Source: an uncultured Collinsella sp.
GTDB taxonomy: Bacteria; Actinomycetota; Coriobacteriia; Coriobacteriales; Coriobacteriaceae
NCBI GenBank assembly: GCA_959601045.1
Contig: CAUGNZ010000021.1
Coordinates: 1-40,893, forward strand
Reading direction: 5' to 3'
DNA: 40,893 bases
A program made the translations under genes and the position numbers. The notes below the pieces were generated by a model. The model did no database searches. It saw only the letters and a program-made list of their open reading frames with translations, and was not told the DNA's origin. Shown piece by piece: positions 24,035 to 32,397 of the stretch (position 1 is its first letter; each line of letters begins with the position of its first letter).

Positions 24035-25009
24035 TTAGCCAAGGACACGGGCCATACGTGTCTTGAACTCGGACAGGAAGCGCGGAGCATCCACGGTCAG
24101 TGCCACAAGCGCACTCTTGTCCGGATCAGACAGACGGTGCTCGTCGCAAATGGTGCGGCCGCGATACTCTCCCAGCAGATCAACACGCAGGTTGCAGCCG
24201 AGCGCACCTACGAGCGTGGGGTCGATCGCCACGGCAACGGCCAGCGGATCGTGCAGCGCACAACCACCCAGGTAGGGTGCGTTCATCTCGTACGAGCCAA
24301 TGTAGTGCTCGACCATGCTCGCAAATGCGCAGCCCGCCATGGTGCCCGAGCCCGTCCAGCCGGCAATGTCGCGGCGCGTAAGCACCACGCGATGCGTCAC
24401 GTCCAAGCCTACCATGGTGAGCTTGCGACCCGAGCGCAGCACGGCATCGGCCGCCTCGGGATCGCTTGCCATGTTGGCCTCGGCGCCCGCGCTCACGTTA
24501 CCGGGCACGGTCAGGGCGCCGCCCATTACCACCACGCGGCCGATAGACATCACCGCCGCCGCATCGCGCTCCAGGGCAAGGGCCAAGTTGGAGAGCGGGC
24601 CAGTCGCCACGTAGACCAAATCGGGACCATAGGTGCGCGCGGCATCGATCAGATAATCGACCGCAGCGTTGCCATCAGCCGATGTCGCCCCCACCGGCTC
24701 GTAGGGCGACGCGGGCACGCTCGCGCCGCCGATGCCATTCTTGCCGTGAATGAGCGCGGTGGACGCCGGCGGCGTATAAGGCTCAGTCGCCTGCAAAGGA
24801 CGGTCGGCACCCAGGTACACCGGCACCTCGGGACGACCCAACAGGTCGAGCACCGCCAGGCAGTTATGCGCCGACTGGTCGACGCGCACGTTGCCAAAAC
24901 ATGTGGTAATGCCCACGAGCTCGACCTCGGGGCTCGCGATGGCATAGGCAAGCGCCATCGCATCGTCCACACCCATATCCAGATCAAGGATCAGCTTCTT
25001 AATTGCCAT
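24035..25009 (-). CDS. Inosine-uridine-type nucleoside hydrolase
   Basis: Cleaves the N-glycosidic bond of nucleosides to give a free base and ribose. The 324-residue protein has the calcium-site motif LDLDMGVDDAMAL with D9, D11, D15 and D16, the ATGPLSNLALAL stretch, VVMGGA, and the C-terminal ALHDPLAVAVAIDP containing the conserved aspartate. Length fits the RihA/RihB group. Its start lies 4 bp after the ribokinase stop, so the two are co-transcribed and the released ribose can be phosphorylated at once. Base preference (purine or pyrimidine) cannot be read from the sequence. Confidence 0.9.
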   Translation of the reverse strand: MAIKKLILDLDMGVDDAMALAYAIASPEVELVGITTCFGNVRVDQSAHNCLAVLDLLGRPEVPVYLGADRPLQATEPYTPPASTALIHGKNGIGGASVPASPYEPVGATSADGNAAVDYLIDAARTYGPDLVYVATGPLSNLALALERDAAAVMSIGRVVVMGGALTVPGNVSAGAEANMASDPEAADAVLRSGRKLTMVGLDVTHRVVLTRRDIAGWTGSGTMAGCAFASMVEHYIGSYEMNAPYLGGCALHDPLAVAVAIDPTLVGALGCNLRVDLLGEYRGRTICDEHRLSDPDKSALVALTVDAPRFLSEFKTRMARVLG

Positions 25010-25013
25010 TGTT

Positions 25014-26009
25014 CTACTCCGCTTCTCCGTCTTGTATCAAATCGTCTAAATCAAACACGCGCTCAACTTCGGCACGCGTGGGAATCGACTGCTGTGCGCC
25101 CAGGCGCGACACCGTCACCGCCGAGGCGCGTGCGCCCGCCGCCATGCACTCAAAGAGCGGCAGGCCCTCCAGACGAGCCGCCGCCAACGCGCCGATAAAC
25201 GTATCGCCGGCCGCCGTGGTGTCGACCACCGTGCTCGAAAGCGCCGGCATGCGCAGCGGCTCGCCGTCGTCGCCGAGCGTAACCGACCCGGTGCCGCCCA
25301 ACGTGATGACCGCAGCCCCGGCGCCCTTGTCGAGCAGCGCATTGAGCGCGGCGACGCAACTCGCATCATCCGTGGGCAGAACGCCCGTCAGCACCTGGCA
25401 CTCGGTCTCGTTGGGGCAGACCAGGTCGACCGCAGGCCACGCTCCTGCCGGCAGGTCGCAGGCTGGTGCCGGGTTAAAGATCGTATAGAATCCCAGCTCG
25501 TGAGCGCAAGAGAGCGCCGCGGCCGTTGCCATCAGATCACATTCGCCCTGGGCGATAAAGACGCTTCCGGCAGCTGGGGCAATCTCGCTGGCGTCACCAT
25601 CGAGTTCATCGGCCACCAGACGCCTCAGCGCGCAGACAACGTCCCCACCCGCAAGCGCATGGTTGGCGCCCGGCGACAGCACGATGCGGTTGTCTCCCTC
25701 ACAGCGAATGATGGTCGCCGTTCCCGTCTCCACGTCATCGCGACGCGCCACAAAGTCACAGTCCACGCCAGCATCTTGGAGCCCCGCCACGAGCGACGTG
25801 CCAAATGCGTCGCAGCCGACCGCGCCGATCATGTGCGTGCGCGCGCCCATGCGCGCGGCAGCTACGGCCTGATTGGCGCCTTTGCCGCCAGCGTTGGTGA
25901 TAAACCCGCTGCCGCCGACGGTCTCGCCCGCACGCGGCATGCGCTCGCACGCCACCGAAAGGTCCATGTTCATGCTGCCGAACACCGCAACGATGCCGCA
26001 ATCTGCCAT
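25014..26009 (-). CDS. rbsK: Ribokinase (PfkB family)
   Basis: Phosphorylates D-ribose to ribose 5-phosphate with ATP. The 331-residue protein has the first PfkB signature GGKGANQAVAAARMG (41-55) and the second, DTTAAGDTFIGALA, with catalytic D269. The N-terminal FGSMNMDLSVACERMPRAGE is typical of ribokinase. GGAGG precedes the ATG. The next gene is a nucleoside hydrolase, so the pair most likely recovers ribose from nucleosides; no ribose transporter is adjacent. A related kinase acting on another furanose cannot be fully excluded. Confidence 0.88.
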   Translation of the reverse strand: MADCGIVAVFGSMNMDLSVACERMPRAGETVGGSGFITNAGGKGANQAVAAARMGARTHMIGAVGCDAFGTSLVAGLQDAGVDCDFVARRDDVETGTATIIRCEGDNRIVLSPGANHALAGGDVVCALRRLVADELDGDASEIAPAAGSVFIAQGECDLMATAAALSCAHELGFYTIFNPAPACDLPAGAWPAVDLVCPNETECQVLTGVLPTDDASCVAALNALLDKGAGAAVITLGGTGSVTLGDDGEPLRMPALSSTVVDTTAAGDTFIGALAAARLEGLPLFECMAAGARASAVTVSRLGAQQSIPTRAEVERVFDLDDLIQDGEAE

Positions 26010-26195
26010 GGAAACCTCCTCGTCCGCGGGCTCTGCGCCCGCTGTTGGCCGTCAATCGTGCGCTCTCGCACCTCTATAACTTTAGTTCACTTTGATGTGG
26101 ACGCGCGCTTGAGCTTGCACCGGCAGCAAGCATTCACAGGAGCAGGCGGCTACAATGAAGGCGTGCTGATTATTCTCGTCATTGGATGAAGTTTT

Positions 26196-28412
26196 ATGGA
26201 ACAATTCCCGCGATCGAGTTCGCGCAGCTCACGCCGCGCGAGCGATCAACAAGCGCCGCACGAACGTTCGCGCGCTAACCGACAAGCCACCGAGCCGCGC
26301 CGTGCCACAGGCTCTCATCGCACGCCCGCCAACAAGGGCGCCCGCACCAACAGCGCCGCAAAAGAACAGGCACCCACGCGCCCCAAATCTCGCTATATCC
26401 CCGCCCTCGACGGCCTGCGCACGCTTGCCGTCGTCGCGGTGGTGCTCTATCACCTCAACCTCACGTGGGCACAGGGTGGCCTGCTCGGCGTCACGATTTT
26501 CTTTGTGCTTTCGGGCTATCTGATCACGCGCTTGCTCATCAACGAAGTGTCAAAGACCGGCCGCATCGACCTTAAGAGTTTCTGGATTCGCCGCATCCGT
26601 CGCCTGTTCCCCGCCGTGGTAACGGTAGTGTTCGTGACCTGCGCGCTGTGCACCATCTTTAACCACGTGATGCTCACCAAGATGCGCCCCGACATCCTGC
26701 CGTCGCTGTTGTTCTTCAACAACTGGTGGCAGATTGCCCAAAACGTCTCGTACTTCAATGCTCTAGGCGACCCCTCGCCGCTCACGCACTTTTGGTCGCT
26801 TGCCATCGAAGAACAGTTCTACCTGATTTGGCCGCCGCTGCTGTTTGCCATGGTATCCATGCATGTGAGCAAGCCCAACACGCGCCGCGTGGTTCTGGGC
26901 CTTGCTGCGGTATCTGCCCTCGCCATGATGGTGCTTTACAACCCTGCCGCCGACCCCAGCCGCGTGTACTACGGCACCGACACCCGCGTGTTCTCGCTGC
27001 TGCTGGGCGCCTGGATGGCCTTTATCCCCGATCGCGACCTGGCGCCGGTGCGTCTCGCACATCGTTTGGGGCTCAATCGCCTGGCTGGCGCCGCCAAGCA
27101 CGGCAAAAACGCCGAGGGCAAGTCTGGCGAGAAGGCCGACGAAGCAGCCGAGACCGCTCCGGCACAGCCGAGCGCCCTCGTGCGCTTTTGGTCCTCGCCC
27201 GCATCCATCGATGTGTTGGGCGTCGTGGGTCTGGTTGGCCTTGCCGCCATGGTCGCGCTCACCAACGGCTACACCGCGTTCCAGTATCGCGGCGGCACGC
27301 TGTTATGTTCCATCCTCACGCTCATGGTCATCGCGGCCTGCGTGCAGCCCCAGGGAATGGTTGCCCGCGCGCTGTCCGCCGAGCCGCTCGTGTGGGTTGG
27401 CAAGCGCTCGTACAGCATCTACCTGTGGCACTATCCTCTGCTGTTGCTCATGAACCCGGTCGCCAACATCAACGATACGCCCTGGTGGCAGTACATTTTG
27501 CAGGTGCTGCTGGTGGTCGCCGTAGCCGAGTGCTCCTATCGCTTTATCGAAACGCCGTTTAGGAAGGGCGCCTTCGGCCGCACCGTCGCCGAATTCCGCG
27601 ATGGCACCACCACGCCCGCCAACTGGGCTCGCGCGCACGTCCCTGTCTGCGCGGCCTGCGCTGTCGTGTTGGTCGTTGCACTGGGCGGCCTGATTTTTGT
27701 GCCCGAGACGTCTGCGCTGAGCGGCGAGGGCGCCGAAGTTCTGAACAAGGAAGCCAAAAACACCGCGCCCACCGACCAGCAGGCGGCCGACGACACCGAC
27801 AAGGACAACGACGGCTTCCCCGATGGCTCCTACGACCTGTTGATGATCGGTGACTCCGTGTCGCTGCGCGCCGTTGATTCCTTTGACGGCGTGTTCCCGC
27901 ACAGCCATATCGATGCCGAAAAGGGCCGCCAGTTTGATGCTGGCCGCGCGACATTTGAGGGCTATATCCAGCAGAACCTTGCCGGCAAGATCGTGGTCTT
28001 TGCCCTGGGCACCAACGGTTTGGTAACGGACGCCCAGGTCGACGCGATCATGGCCGACGCCGGCGAGCAGCGCATTGTCGTGTTTGTAAACACGCGTAGC
28101 CCGCAGCCGTGGGTCGGGTCCACGAACCAGGCCATCGCCAACGCCGCCACGCGCTACAAGAATGTACGCGTTGTCGACTGGTACGGGTACAGCGCCAACC
28201 GCAACGACCTGTTCGACGGCGACGGCACGCACCTGTCGACCACCGGCGTGACCGAATACCTCAACCTGATCCACGATGCGGTCAAGAAAGACCTGCCCGT
28301 GCACCCCGAGGACCACGTCAACGATCCGCAGCCGGCAGCCGTCAAATCCGCCGCCGACGCACTCGTCAATGCCCTCGCCTACAAACCACACAAGCTGGGC
28401 ACCGACAAGTAA
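26196..28412 (+). CDS. OatA-like O-acetyltransferase (acyltransferase 3 plus SGNH)
   Basis: A 738-residue membrane protein likely to move acetyl groups across the membrane onto peptidoglycan or another wall polymer. Residues 1-65 are an Arg/Ser-rich disordered tail. About 65-450 is the acyltransferase-3 domain: YIPALDGLRTLAVVAVVLYH, FFVLSGYLITR, RRIRRLFPA and FWSLAIEEQFYLIWP, in roughly ten helices, with a charged lysine/glutamate-rich insert near 300-325. After a last helix around 490, an extracytoplasmic SGNH domain carries S554 in MIGDSVSLR and D676/H679 in DGTHLS. That two-domain plan is that of OatA, which gives lysozyme resistance. Exact acceptor is inferred. It has no operon partners. 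Confidence 0.87.
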   Translation: MEQFPRSSSRSSRRASDQQAPHERSRANRQATEPRRATGSHRTPANKGARTNSAAKEQAPTRPKSRYIPALDGLRTLAVVAVVLYHLNLTWAQGGLLGVTIFFVLSGYLITRLLINEVSKTGRIDLKSFWIRRIRRLFPAVVTVVFVTCALCTIFNHVMLTKMRPDILPSLLFFNNWWQIAQNVSYFNALGDPSPLTHFWSLAIEEQFYLIWPPLLFAMVSMHVSKPNTRRVVLGLAAVSALAMMVLYNPAADPSRVYYGTDTRVFSLLLGAWMAFIPDRDLAPVRLAHRLGLNRLAGAAKHGKNAEGKSGEKADEAAETAPAQPSALVRFWSSPASIDVLGVVGLVGLAAMVALTNGYTAFQYRGGTLLCSILTLMVIAACVQPQGMVARALSAEPLVWVGKRSYSIYLWHYPLLLLMNPVANINDTPWWQYILQVLLVVAVAECSYRFIETPFRKGAFGRTVAEFRDGTTTPANWARAHVPVCAACAVVLVVALGGLIFVPETSALSGEGAEVLNKEAKNTAPTDQQAADDTDKDNDGFPDGSYDLLMIGDSVSLRAVDSFDGVFPHSHIDAEKGRQFDAGRATFEGYIQQNLAGKIVVFALGTNGLVTDAQVDAIMADAGEQRIVVFVNTRSPQPWVGSTNQAIANAATRYKNVRVVDWYGYSANRNDLFDGDGTHLSTTGVTEYLNLIHDAVKKDLPVHPEDHVNDPQPAAVKSAADALVNALAYKPHKLGTDK

Positions 28413-28437
28413 CACGCGGCCAAATCTGCTTCCACCC

Positions 28438-28471
28438 GCAGGGGGCGTCGGCCGTGGCCGACGCCCCCTGC
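28438..28471. terminator. Perfect 16-bp hairpin after the O-acetyltransferase gene
   Basis: GCAGGGGGCGTCGGCC (28438-28453) and its exact complement (28456-28471) are separated by two bases. No T-tract follows directly. It lies 26 bp after the stop codon and probably ends or protects the transcript. Confidence 0.65.
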
Positions 28472-28646
28472 GGCAGTTAGGGACGCTCCTTTTGCACCGG
28501 CACCTTGAGGCACTTCTGGCGCAGCCAATGAAGACCTCTAGAGATGAATTTCAAGCCGCTCCGCCGCTCCAGGCATCGTTTCCGCGCCTCGCGCCTGCCC
28601 CAAACAATCAAAACAAGCCCTTTTCGCCGCAACCTCAAAGGTCTGT

Positions 28647-28872
28647 GGGCAAAAAAGGGCAAATATGAGTACTGTTACCATTTTAGTAGCAGGCAAAACC
28701 ACCCAAAATGACGTCCCAGCAACCCCTACAACCCCCTAAAGCAGCCAACCTGACTTGTTTAAGGTGTATTGGAGCCAATTTTAATGAACATACTATAGGT
28801 TATGTTCATTATCTTCTTGGCCGTAAATGTCATCAGTCTAGCAACAGTACTCATATTTGGCATTTTTTGCCC
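28647..28872. mobile_element. MITE-like element with 30-bp terminal inverted repeats
   Basis: The ends 28647-28676 and 28843-28872 are inverted repeats agreeing in 28 of 30 bases; the outer end reads GGGCAAAAAA and the inner part AAATATGAGTACTGTT. The 226-bp element is AT-rich in a GC-rich region and has no gene. It contains a second perfect palindrome, AATGAACATA (28783-28792) against TATGTTCATT (28801-28810). I see no clear target-site duplication. This is the plan of a non-autonomous transposable element; a structured RNA or regulatory element is the alternative. Confidence 0.6.
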
Positions 28873-28902
28873 ATCGTTATATAACTGACCCCCTGTAGCG
28901 GG

Positions 28903-28934
28903 CAAAAAAGAGGCCGCAGCCCATGGCCGCGGCC
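28903..28934 (-). terminator. Intrinsic terminator of the mgtE-NRAMP operon
   Basis: On the minus strand GGCCGC (28934-28929) pairs with GCGGCC (28917-28912), followed by TCTTTTTT. It starts 22 bp after the NRAMP stop codon. Confidence 0.75.
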
Positions 28935-28956
28935 CGCTCGAAACCCAAAAGAGGCG

Positions 28957-30219
28957 CTACGCGCTGTAGCCCATCGCTTGCAGCACAAACATGACGACCG
29001 TCAGCACCGTAATCACGCCGATAGTCGCCCACGTGAGCACGTTCCACACGCGACCGTTGCGGTTGGCCCCCATAATGTGGCGATCCGCCGCGATAACCAC
29101 CTGGAATACCAAAACTACGGGCAGCAGCACGCCGTTGATGACCTGCGAGGTCATCATAATCTGGAACAAATCGACGCCGGGCATGAGCACCAACACGGCA
29201 GAAATGCCGATGATGGCCGTAATGATGCCGCGATAGACCGGGGCCTCGTCCCAGCTGCGATCGGCGCCTCGTTCCCAACCAAATGCCTCGCAGATGGCAC
29301 TCGACGTAACGCCCGGCAGCACGCAGGCAGCCAAAAAGCTCGCTGCGACCAGGCCCGAGGCAAACAACACCGTGGACCACTGGCCCGCGATGGGCTCCAG
29401 CGCGCGGGCGGCATCGGCGGCATCGCTAATCTGAATACCCGCCGGGAACAGCACCGTACCGGTCGTGATGATAATGAAGCCCGCAATGATATCAGCAGCA
29501 ATCGAACCGCTCACGGTATCAATACGCTGCAGCACGATGTCGTCCTCGCCCGCATTCTTATCGACCACGTTGTTCTGAGCCAAGAAGATCATCCACGGTG
29601 CGATGGTGGTACCGATCGTTGCGACCACGAGCGACACGTAGCTGGGGTCGTTTTGAATATTGGGGACGACCAAGTCGACCGCGACCTCGCCCCAGTTGGG
29701 GCCGGCCATAAACGCGGCGACGATGTAGGTCACGAACACGCAGCTTACCAGCAGCAAAATCTTCTCGATGCGCTGGAAACTGCCCGACATGGTAAGCATC
29801 CACACCAGCAGCGCCACGAGCGGCACCGAAATGCTCGCCGGCACGCCAAACAGGGCAAGGCCGCTCGCGATACCCGCGAACTCCGAAATGGTCACGGCCG
29901 TATTGGCGATCAGCAGCGCCGCCATGGCCAGCACGCTCTTGCGCACGCCAAAGCGCTCGCGAATGAGCGAGGCCAGGCCCTTACCCGTCACGCAGCCGCA
30001 ACGCGCCGCAGTCTCCTGCGTCACGATGAGCAGCACGGTCATGACGGGAAGCATCCAGAGCATCTTGTAACCATAGCTGGCGCCCGCGCTGGAATACGTG
30101 GCGATGCCGCCGGCGTCATTACCCGAAAGCGCCGCCAACAGACCGGGGCCCATAGCGCCAAAGATGGCGGCGATGGTCAGCTTTTGCTTGGCGCTCGCCT
30201 TTTGCTTCGTGTTTTGCAC
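28957..30219 (-). CDS. NRAMP-family transporter, probably Mg2+-permeable (NRMT-like)
   Basis: A 420-residue membrane protein with 11 or so helices and the SLC11/NRAMP fold (AIFGAMGPGLLAALSGNDAGG at the start of helix 1). The usual helix-1 metal motif DPGN reads DAGG here (D35-G38) and the helix-6 MPH reads APW (A207-W209). Loss of the coordinating Asn and of the soft Met ligand is what marks the NRAMP-related magnesium transporters known from Eggerthella lenta, where as I recall the site also has Asp, Gly and Ala. So Mg2+, possibly with Mn2+, is the likely substrate. The GTG start at 30219 has AGGTGG just upstream overlapping the mgtE stop; the 8-bp gap means one operon. Confidence 0.85.
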   Translation of the reverse strand: MQNTKQKASAKQKLTIAAIFGAMGPGLLAALSGNDAGGIATYSSAGASYGYKMLWMLPVMTVLLIVTQETAARCGCVTGKGLASLIRERFGVRKSVLAMAALLIANTAVTISEFAGIASGLALFGVPASISVPLVALLVWMLTMSGSFQRIEKILLLVSCVFVTYIVAAFMAGPNWGEVAVDLVVPNIQNDPSYVSLVVATIGTTIAPWMIFLAQNNVVDKNAGEDDIVLQRIDTVSGSIAADIIAGFIIITTGTVLFPAGIQISDAADAARALEPIAGQWSTVLFASGLVAASFLAACVLPGVTSSAICEAFGWERGADRSWDEAPVYRGIITAIIGISAVLVLMPGVDLFQIMMTSQVINGVLLPVVLVFQVVIAADRHIMGANRNGRVWNVLTWATIGVITVLTVVMFVLQAMGYSA

Positions 30220-30227
30220 GCGACCAC

Positions 30228-32072
30228 CTATCCCATGACCGACATGGTGAGCAGCACCGCGGCGATGCAGTACGCCACACACGAGATCATGACGGCGATA
30301 ACGTTCATGGCGGTACCCGACGTGTTAAGGTCGTGCTCGTCGCGCCAGAACAGCACCATCAGGTAAATCACGGCGCTCATGTTGCCCACCAGGCAGATGA
30401 TGGCGGCAATGTTAAAGCAGCCGGTAAAGAGCTGCTCCTCAAACATAGAGGCATCGGGGAACGCAGCGGTGCGCACCAGCTGCGCGCACAGGTAAGTAAC
30501 AAGCGAAAGGATCAGACCCATGCCCGTGCTCTGGAAGAAGAATCCCAGGTACGGTTTGGGCTCGTCGTCGTGACCGTCGTACTCGAGGAAGTAGTTCTTG
30601 ACGAACGACACCATGCGCGAGGCAGCCAGCAGCACGAGCGGCATGGCGCACATGGGGAACACCACCAGATGCGCGGAGCCCAGCGCCGTCCCCAGCACCG
30701 TCGCCATAATGCACGAGGCGATGCCCCACACGACAACCCAGTACTGACGATGCACGAACCAGCTGAGCACGTTCGTCGAGTCGTCCGACGCGCTATCGCC
30801 CGAGCCGACACCGGCGATCTGCAGGTCCTCCTGATGCTCCTCGGCGATAACGTCCATGGCGTCGTCGAAGGTCACGATACCCAGGATATGACGGTTCTCG
30901 TCGCAGACGGGGATGGCAACCAGGTCGTACTTGGTCATCTCGTCCGTCACGTCTTCCTGGTCCTCGTCGGGCGACACGTAGACCAGATCGCGATAGGCGA
31001 GCTGGCCCAGCGTGGCGTCGCGGTCGGCCACGATCAGCGTGCGCAGCGAAAGCACGCCCGTCAGCATACCGCTCGGATCCTCGGTATAGACGTAATAGAC
31101 ACTCTCAAAGTCCTCGTCGAGTTTGCGAATCGCCTCGATGGCATCGCCGACCGTCGCTGTGGCGGGCAGCGAGACAAACTCCGAGGTCATGATGCGGCCG
31201 GCGGTGTTGTCCTCGTAGCCCAGCAGATTACGAATCGCCTTCTCCTCCTTGACGCCCATCAGGCGCAGGAGCTTCTCGGCCTTCTCATAATCGAGCTCGT
31301 CGATCAGGTCGGCAGCGTCGTCCGGGTCCATCATGGCCAGCATCGACGATGCGTCGGTATCGGACAGGCCCTCGAGCATCTCGGTCATGAGTTCGTCGTC
31401 ATCGAACTCCGAGATGGCCTCGGCGGCCTGTGCCGTATCGAGCTGGGCGAACACCTGCGCGCGCAGGCGCGGATCGAGCTGCTCGATGATGTCAGCGATG
31501 TCGGCAGGATGCAGCTCGCCAAGCGTCTTGTGCGACACCGAGAGCTGGATGTTTTTAGTCGAGCGATCGAGCAGGTCCATATAAGACCAGGCGATAATGT
31601 CCTCGCTGAGCGGCTTGCCCAGGTGCTTCATAAAGCCCTCGACGACGTGCTCGAGCGCGGGGCTGATTGCACGCAGCAGACCGCGGGCACCGACCTCGGC
31701 ACCCAGCAGGCGCAGCTGATTTTCGCCCGACATGGAGAACTTGATGTCGTTGACGCGCACGACCTTCATGCCCTGTGTGTCGACAATCTGCTTGTTGAGA
31801 ACATCGCGCGCCAGCAACAGCTCGGTCGGCTGCAGGTACGAAAAACGGATTTCGGTGGCCGACGTCTTAAGGTGTACACCCGTCTCGTCGATACGGTCGA
31901 CCCATTTGCGCCAGCTGATCATAAACGGCGTCTTGCCGGGACCACGGAACGCGAGCGACGTCACGTGCGGAAAAACTTCGCCGGTTGCAATGCCAAAATC
32001 GTTCACAACGCCGAGCTTTTCGCCGTCGACGTCCAAGACCGGCAATTTGAGCATCTCACTCAGATAATTCAA
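30228..32072 (-). CDS. MgtE-like protein: PRC barrel, MgtE_N, CBS pair, membrane domain
   Basis: A 614-residue protein in four parts. Residues 1 to about 130 look like one or two PRC-barrel modules (KLPVLDVDGEKLGVVNDFG). About 165-270 is an MgtE N-terminal helical domain (LHPADIADIIEQLDPRLRAQ, MDPDDAADLIDEL). About 280-400 is a CBS pair beginning with the MgtE-type GRIMTSEFVSLP. About 445-614 has five membrane helices, but I do not see the usual MgtE pore sequence, so this part is divergent or of another origin. It may be a Mg2+ channel or a Mg2+-sensing partner of the NRAMP that follows 8 bp later. The start is TTG at 32072 with GGGGAG six bases upstream; no ATG fits. Confidence 0.75.
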   Translation of the reverse strand: MNYLSEMLKLPVLDVDGEKLGVVNDFGIATGEVFPHVTSLAFRGPGKTPFMISWRKWVDRIDETGVHLKTSATEIRFSYLQPTELLLARDVLNKQIVDTQGMKVVRVNDIKFSMSGENQLRLLGAEVGARGLLRAISPALEHVVEGFMKHLGKPLSEDIIAWSYMDLLDRSTKNIQLSVSHKTLGELHPADIADIIEQLDPRLRAQVFAQLDTAQAAEAISEFDDDELMTEMLEGLSDTDASSMLAMMDPDDAADLIDELDYEKAEKLLRLMGVKEEKAIRNLLGYEDNTAGRIMTSEFVSLPATATVGDAIEAIRKLDEDFESVYYVYTEDPSGMLTGVLSLRTLIVADRDATLGQLAYRDLVYVSPDEDQEDVTDEMTKYDLVAIPVCDENRHILGIVTFDDAMDVIAEEHQEDLQIAGVGSGDSASDDSTNVLSWFVHRQYWVVVWGIASCIMATVLGTALGSAHLVVFPMCAMPLVLLAASRMVSFVKNYFLEYDGHDDEPKPYLGFFFQSTGMGLILSLVTYLCAQLVRTAAFPDASMFEEQLFTGCFNIAAIICLVGNMSAVIYLMVLFWRDEHDLNTSGTAMNVIAVMISCVAYCIAAVLLTMSVMG

Positions 32073-32366
32073 TGGTGCTCCCCATCATTATTCCTGCGGA
32101 CCGCGTGACCATGCCGGCACGCAATTCGTGGACTTTTAGACATATATACGCATGCGCAGGCGGCACGCCGCTCGGCGCTCACACCCCGTGCACGCGCAGA
32201 AAGCACCTGCATGGGGTCATCGACTGTATGGTCGAGGTTTGGATTTCACCTGTAACCTTTCTCTTGACCCTCATTAACCGCAGTAACTATAGCATCAGCA
32301 TCGCGCTGCGGCACCGAATTTATGCGCTGCACATTGCAGGCATACCAAACACTGACGTATCCGTGA
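32073..32366 (-). promoter_or_regulatory. Promoter and long structured leader of the mgtE-NRAMP operon
   Basis: An extended -10, TGCTATAGT (TATAGT at 32286-32291), without a good -35, would start transcription near 32279 and give a leader of about 205 nt. The leader contains ACCCCATGCA pairing with TGCACGGGGT and further GC-rich stems toward the start codon. Length and position ahead of Mg transport genes suggest an RNA switch, but I cannot match the M-box consensus. No gene is seen here. Confidence 0.45.
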
Positions 32367-32368
32367 CA

Positions 32369-32397
32369 TAGTCATTGGGGACGTTCTTCAATGACTA
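32369..32397. repeat. REP-like palindrome, TAGTCATTG/GGGGAC type
   Basis: Arms TAGTCATTG (32369-32377) and CAATGACTA (32389-32397) enclose GGGACGTTCTT. It is a variant of the CACTCATTGGGGAC elements. Its last three bases are the stop codon of the deacetylase-like gene. Confidence 0.75.

Larger units (their letters stand above)
28472..28956. other. Gene-free AT-rich intergenic stretch
   Basis: Between the O-acetyltransferase and NRAMP genes, which converge, there are about 540 bp without a convincing gene. The part from 28647 to 28872 is a MITE-like element and 28903-28934 is a terminator, both listed separately. The remaining 28472-28646 shows no frame with a ribosome binding site and no motif I recognise. 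Confidence 0.6.

Noticed and set aside
28957..30219. Standard manganese transporter mntH
   Set aside because: The DPGN and MPH metal motifs are replaced by DAGG and APW and the partner gene is MgtE-like.
32073..32279. M-box magnesium riboswitch
   Set aside because: I could not find the conserved M-box segments by eye; only a structured leader of unknown type is claimed.
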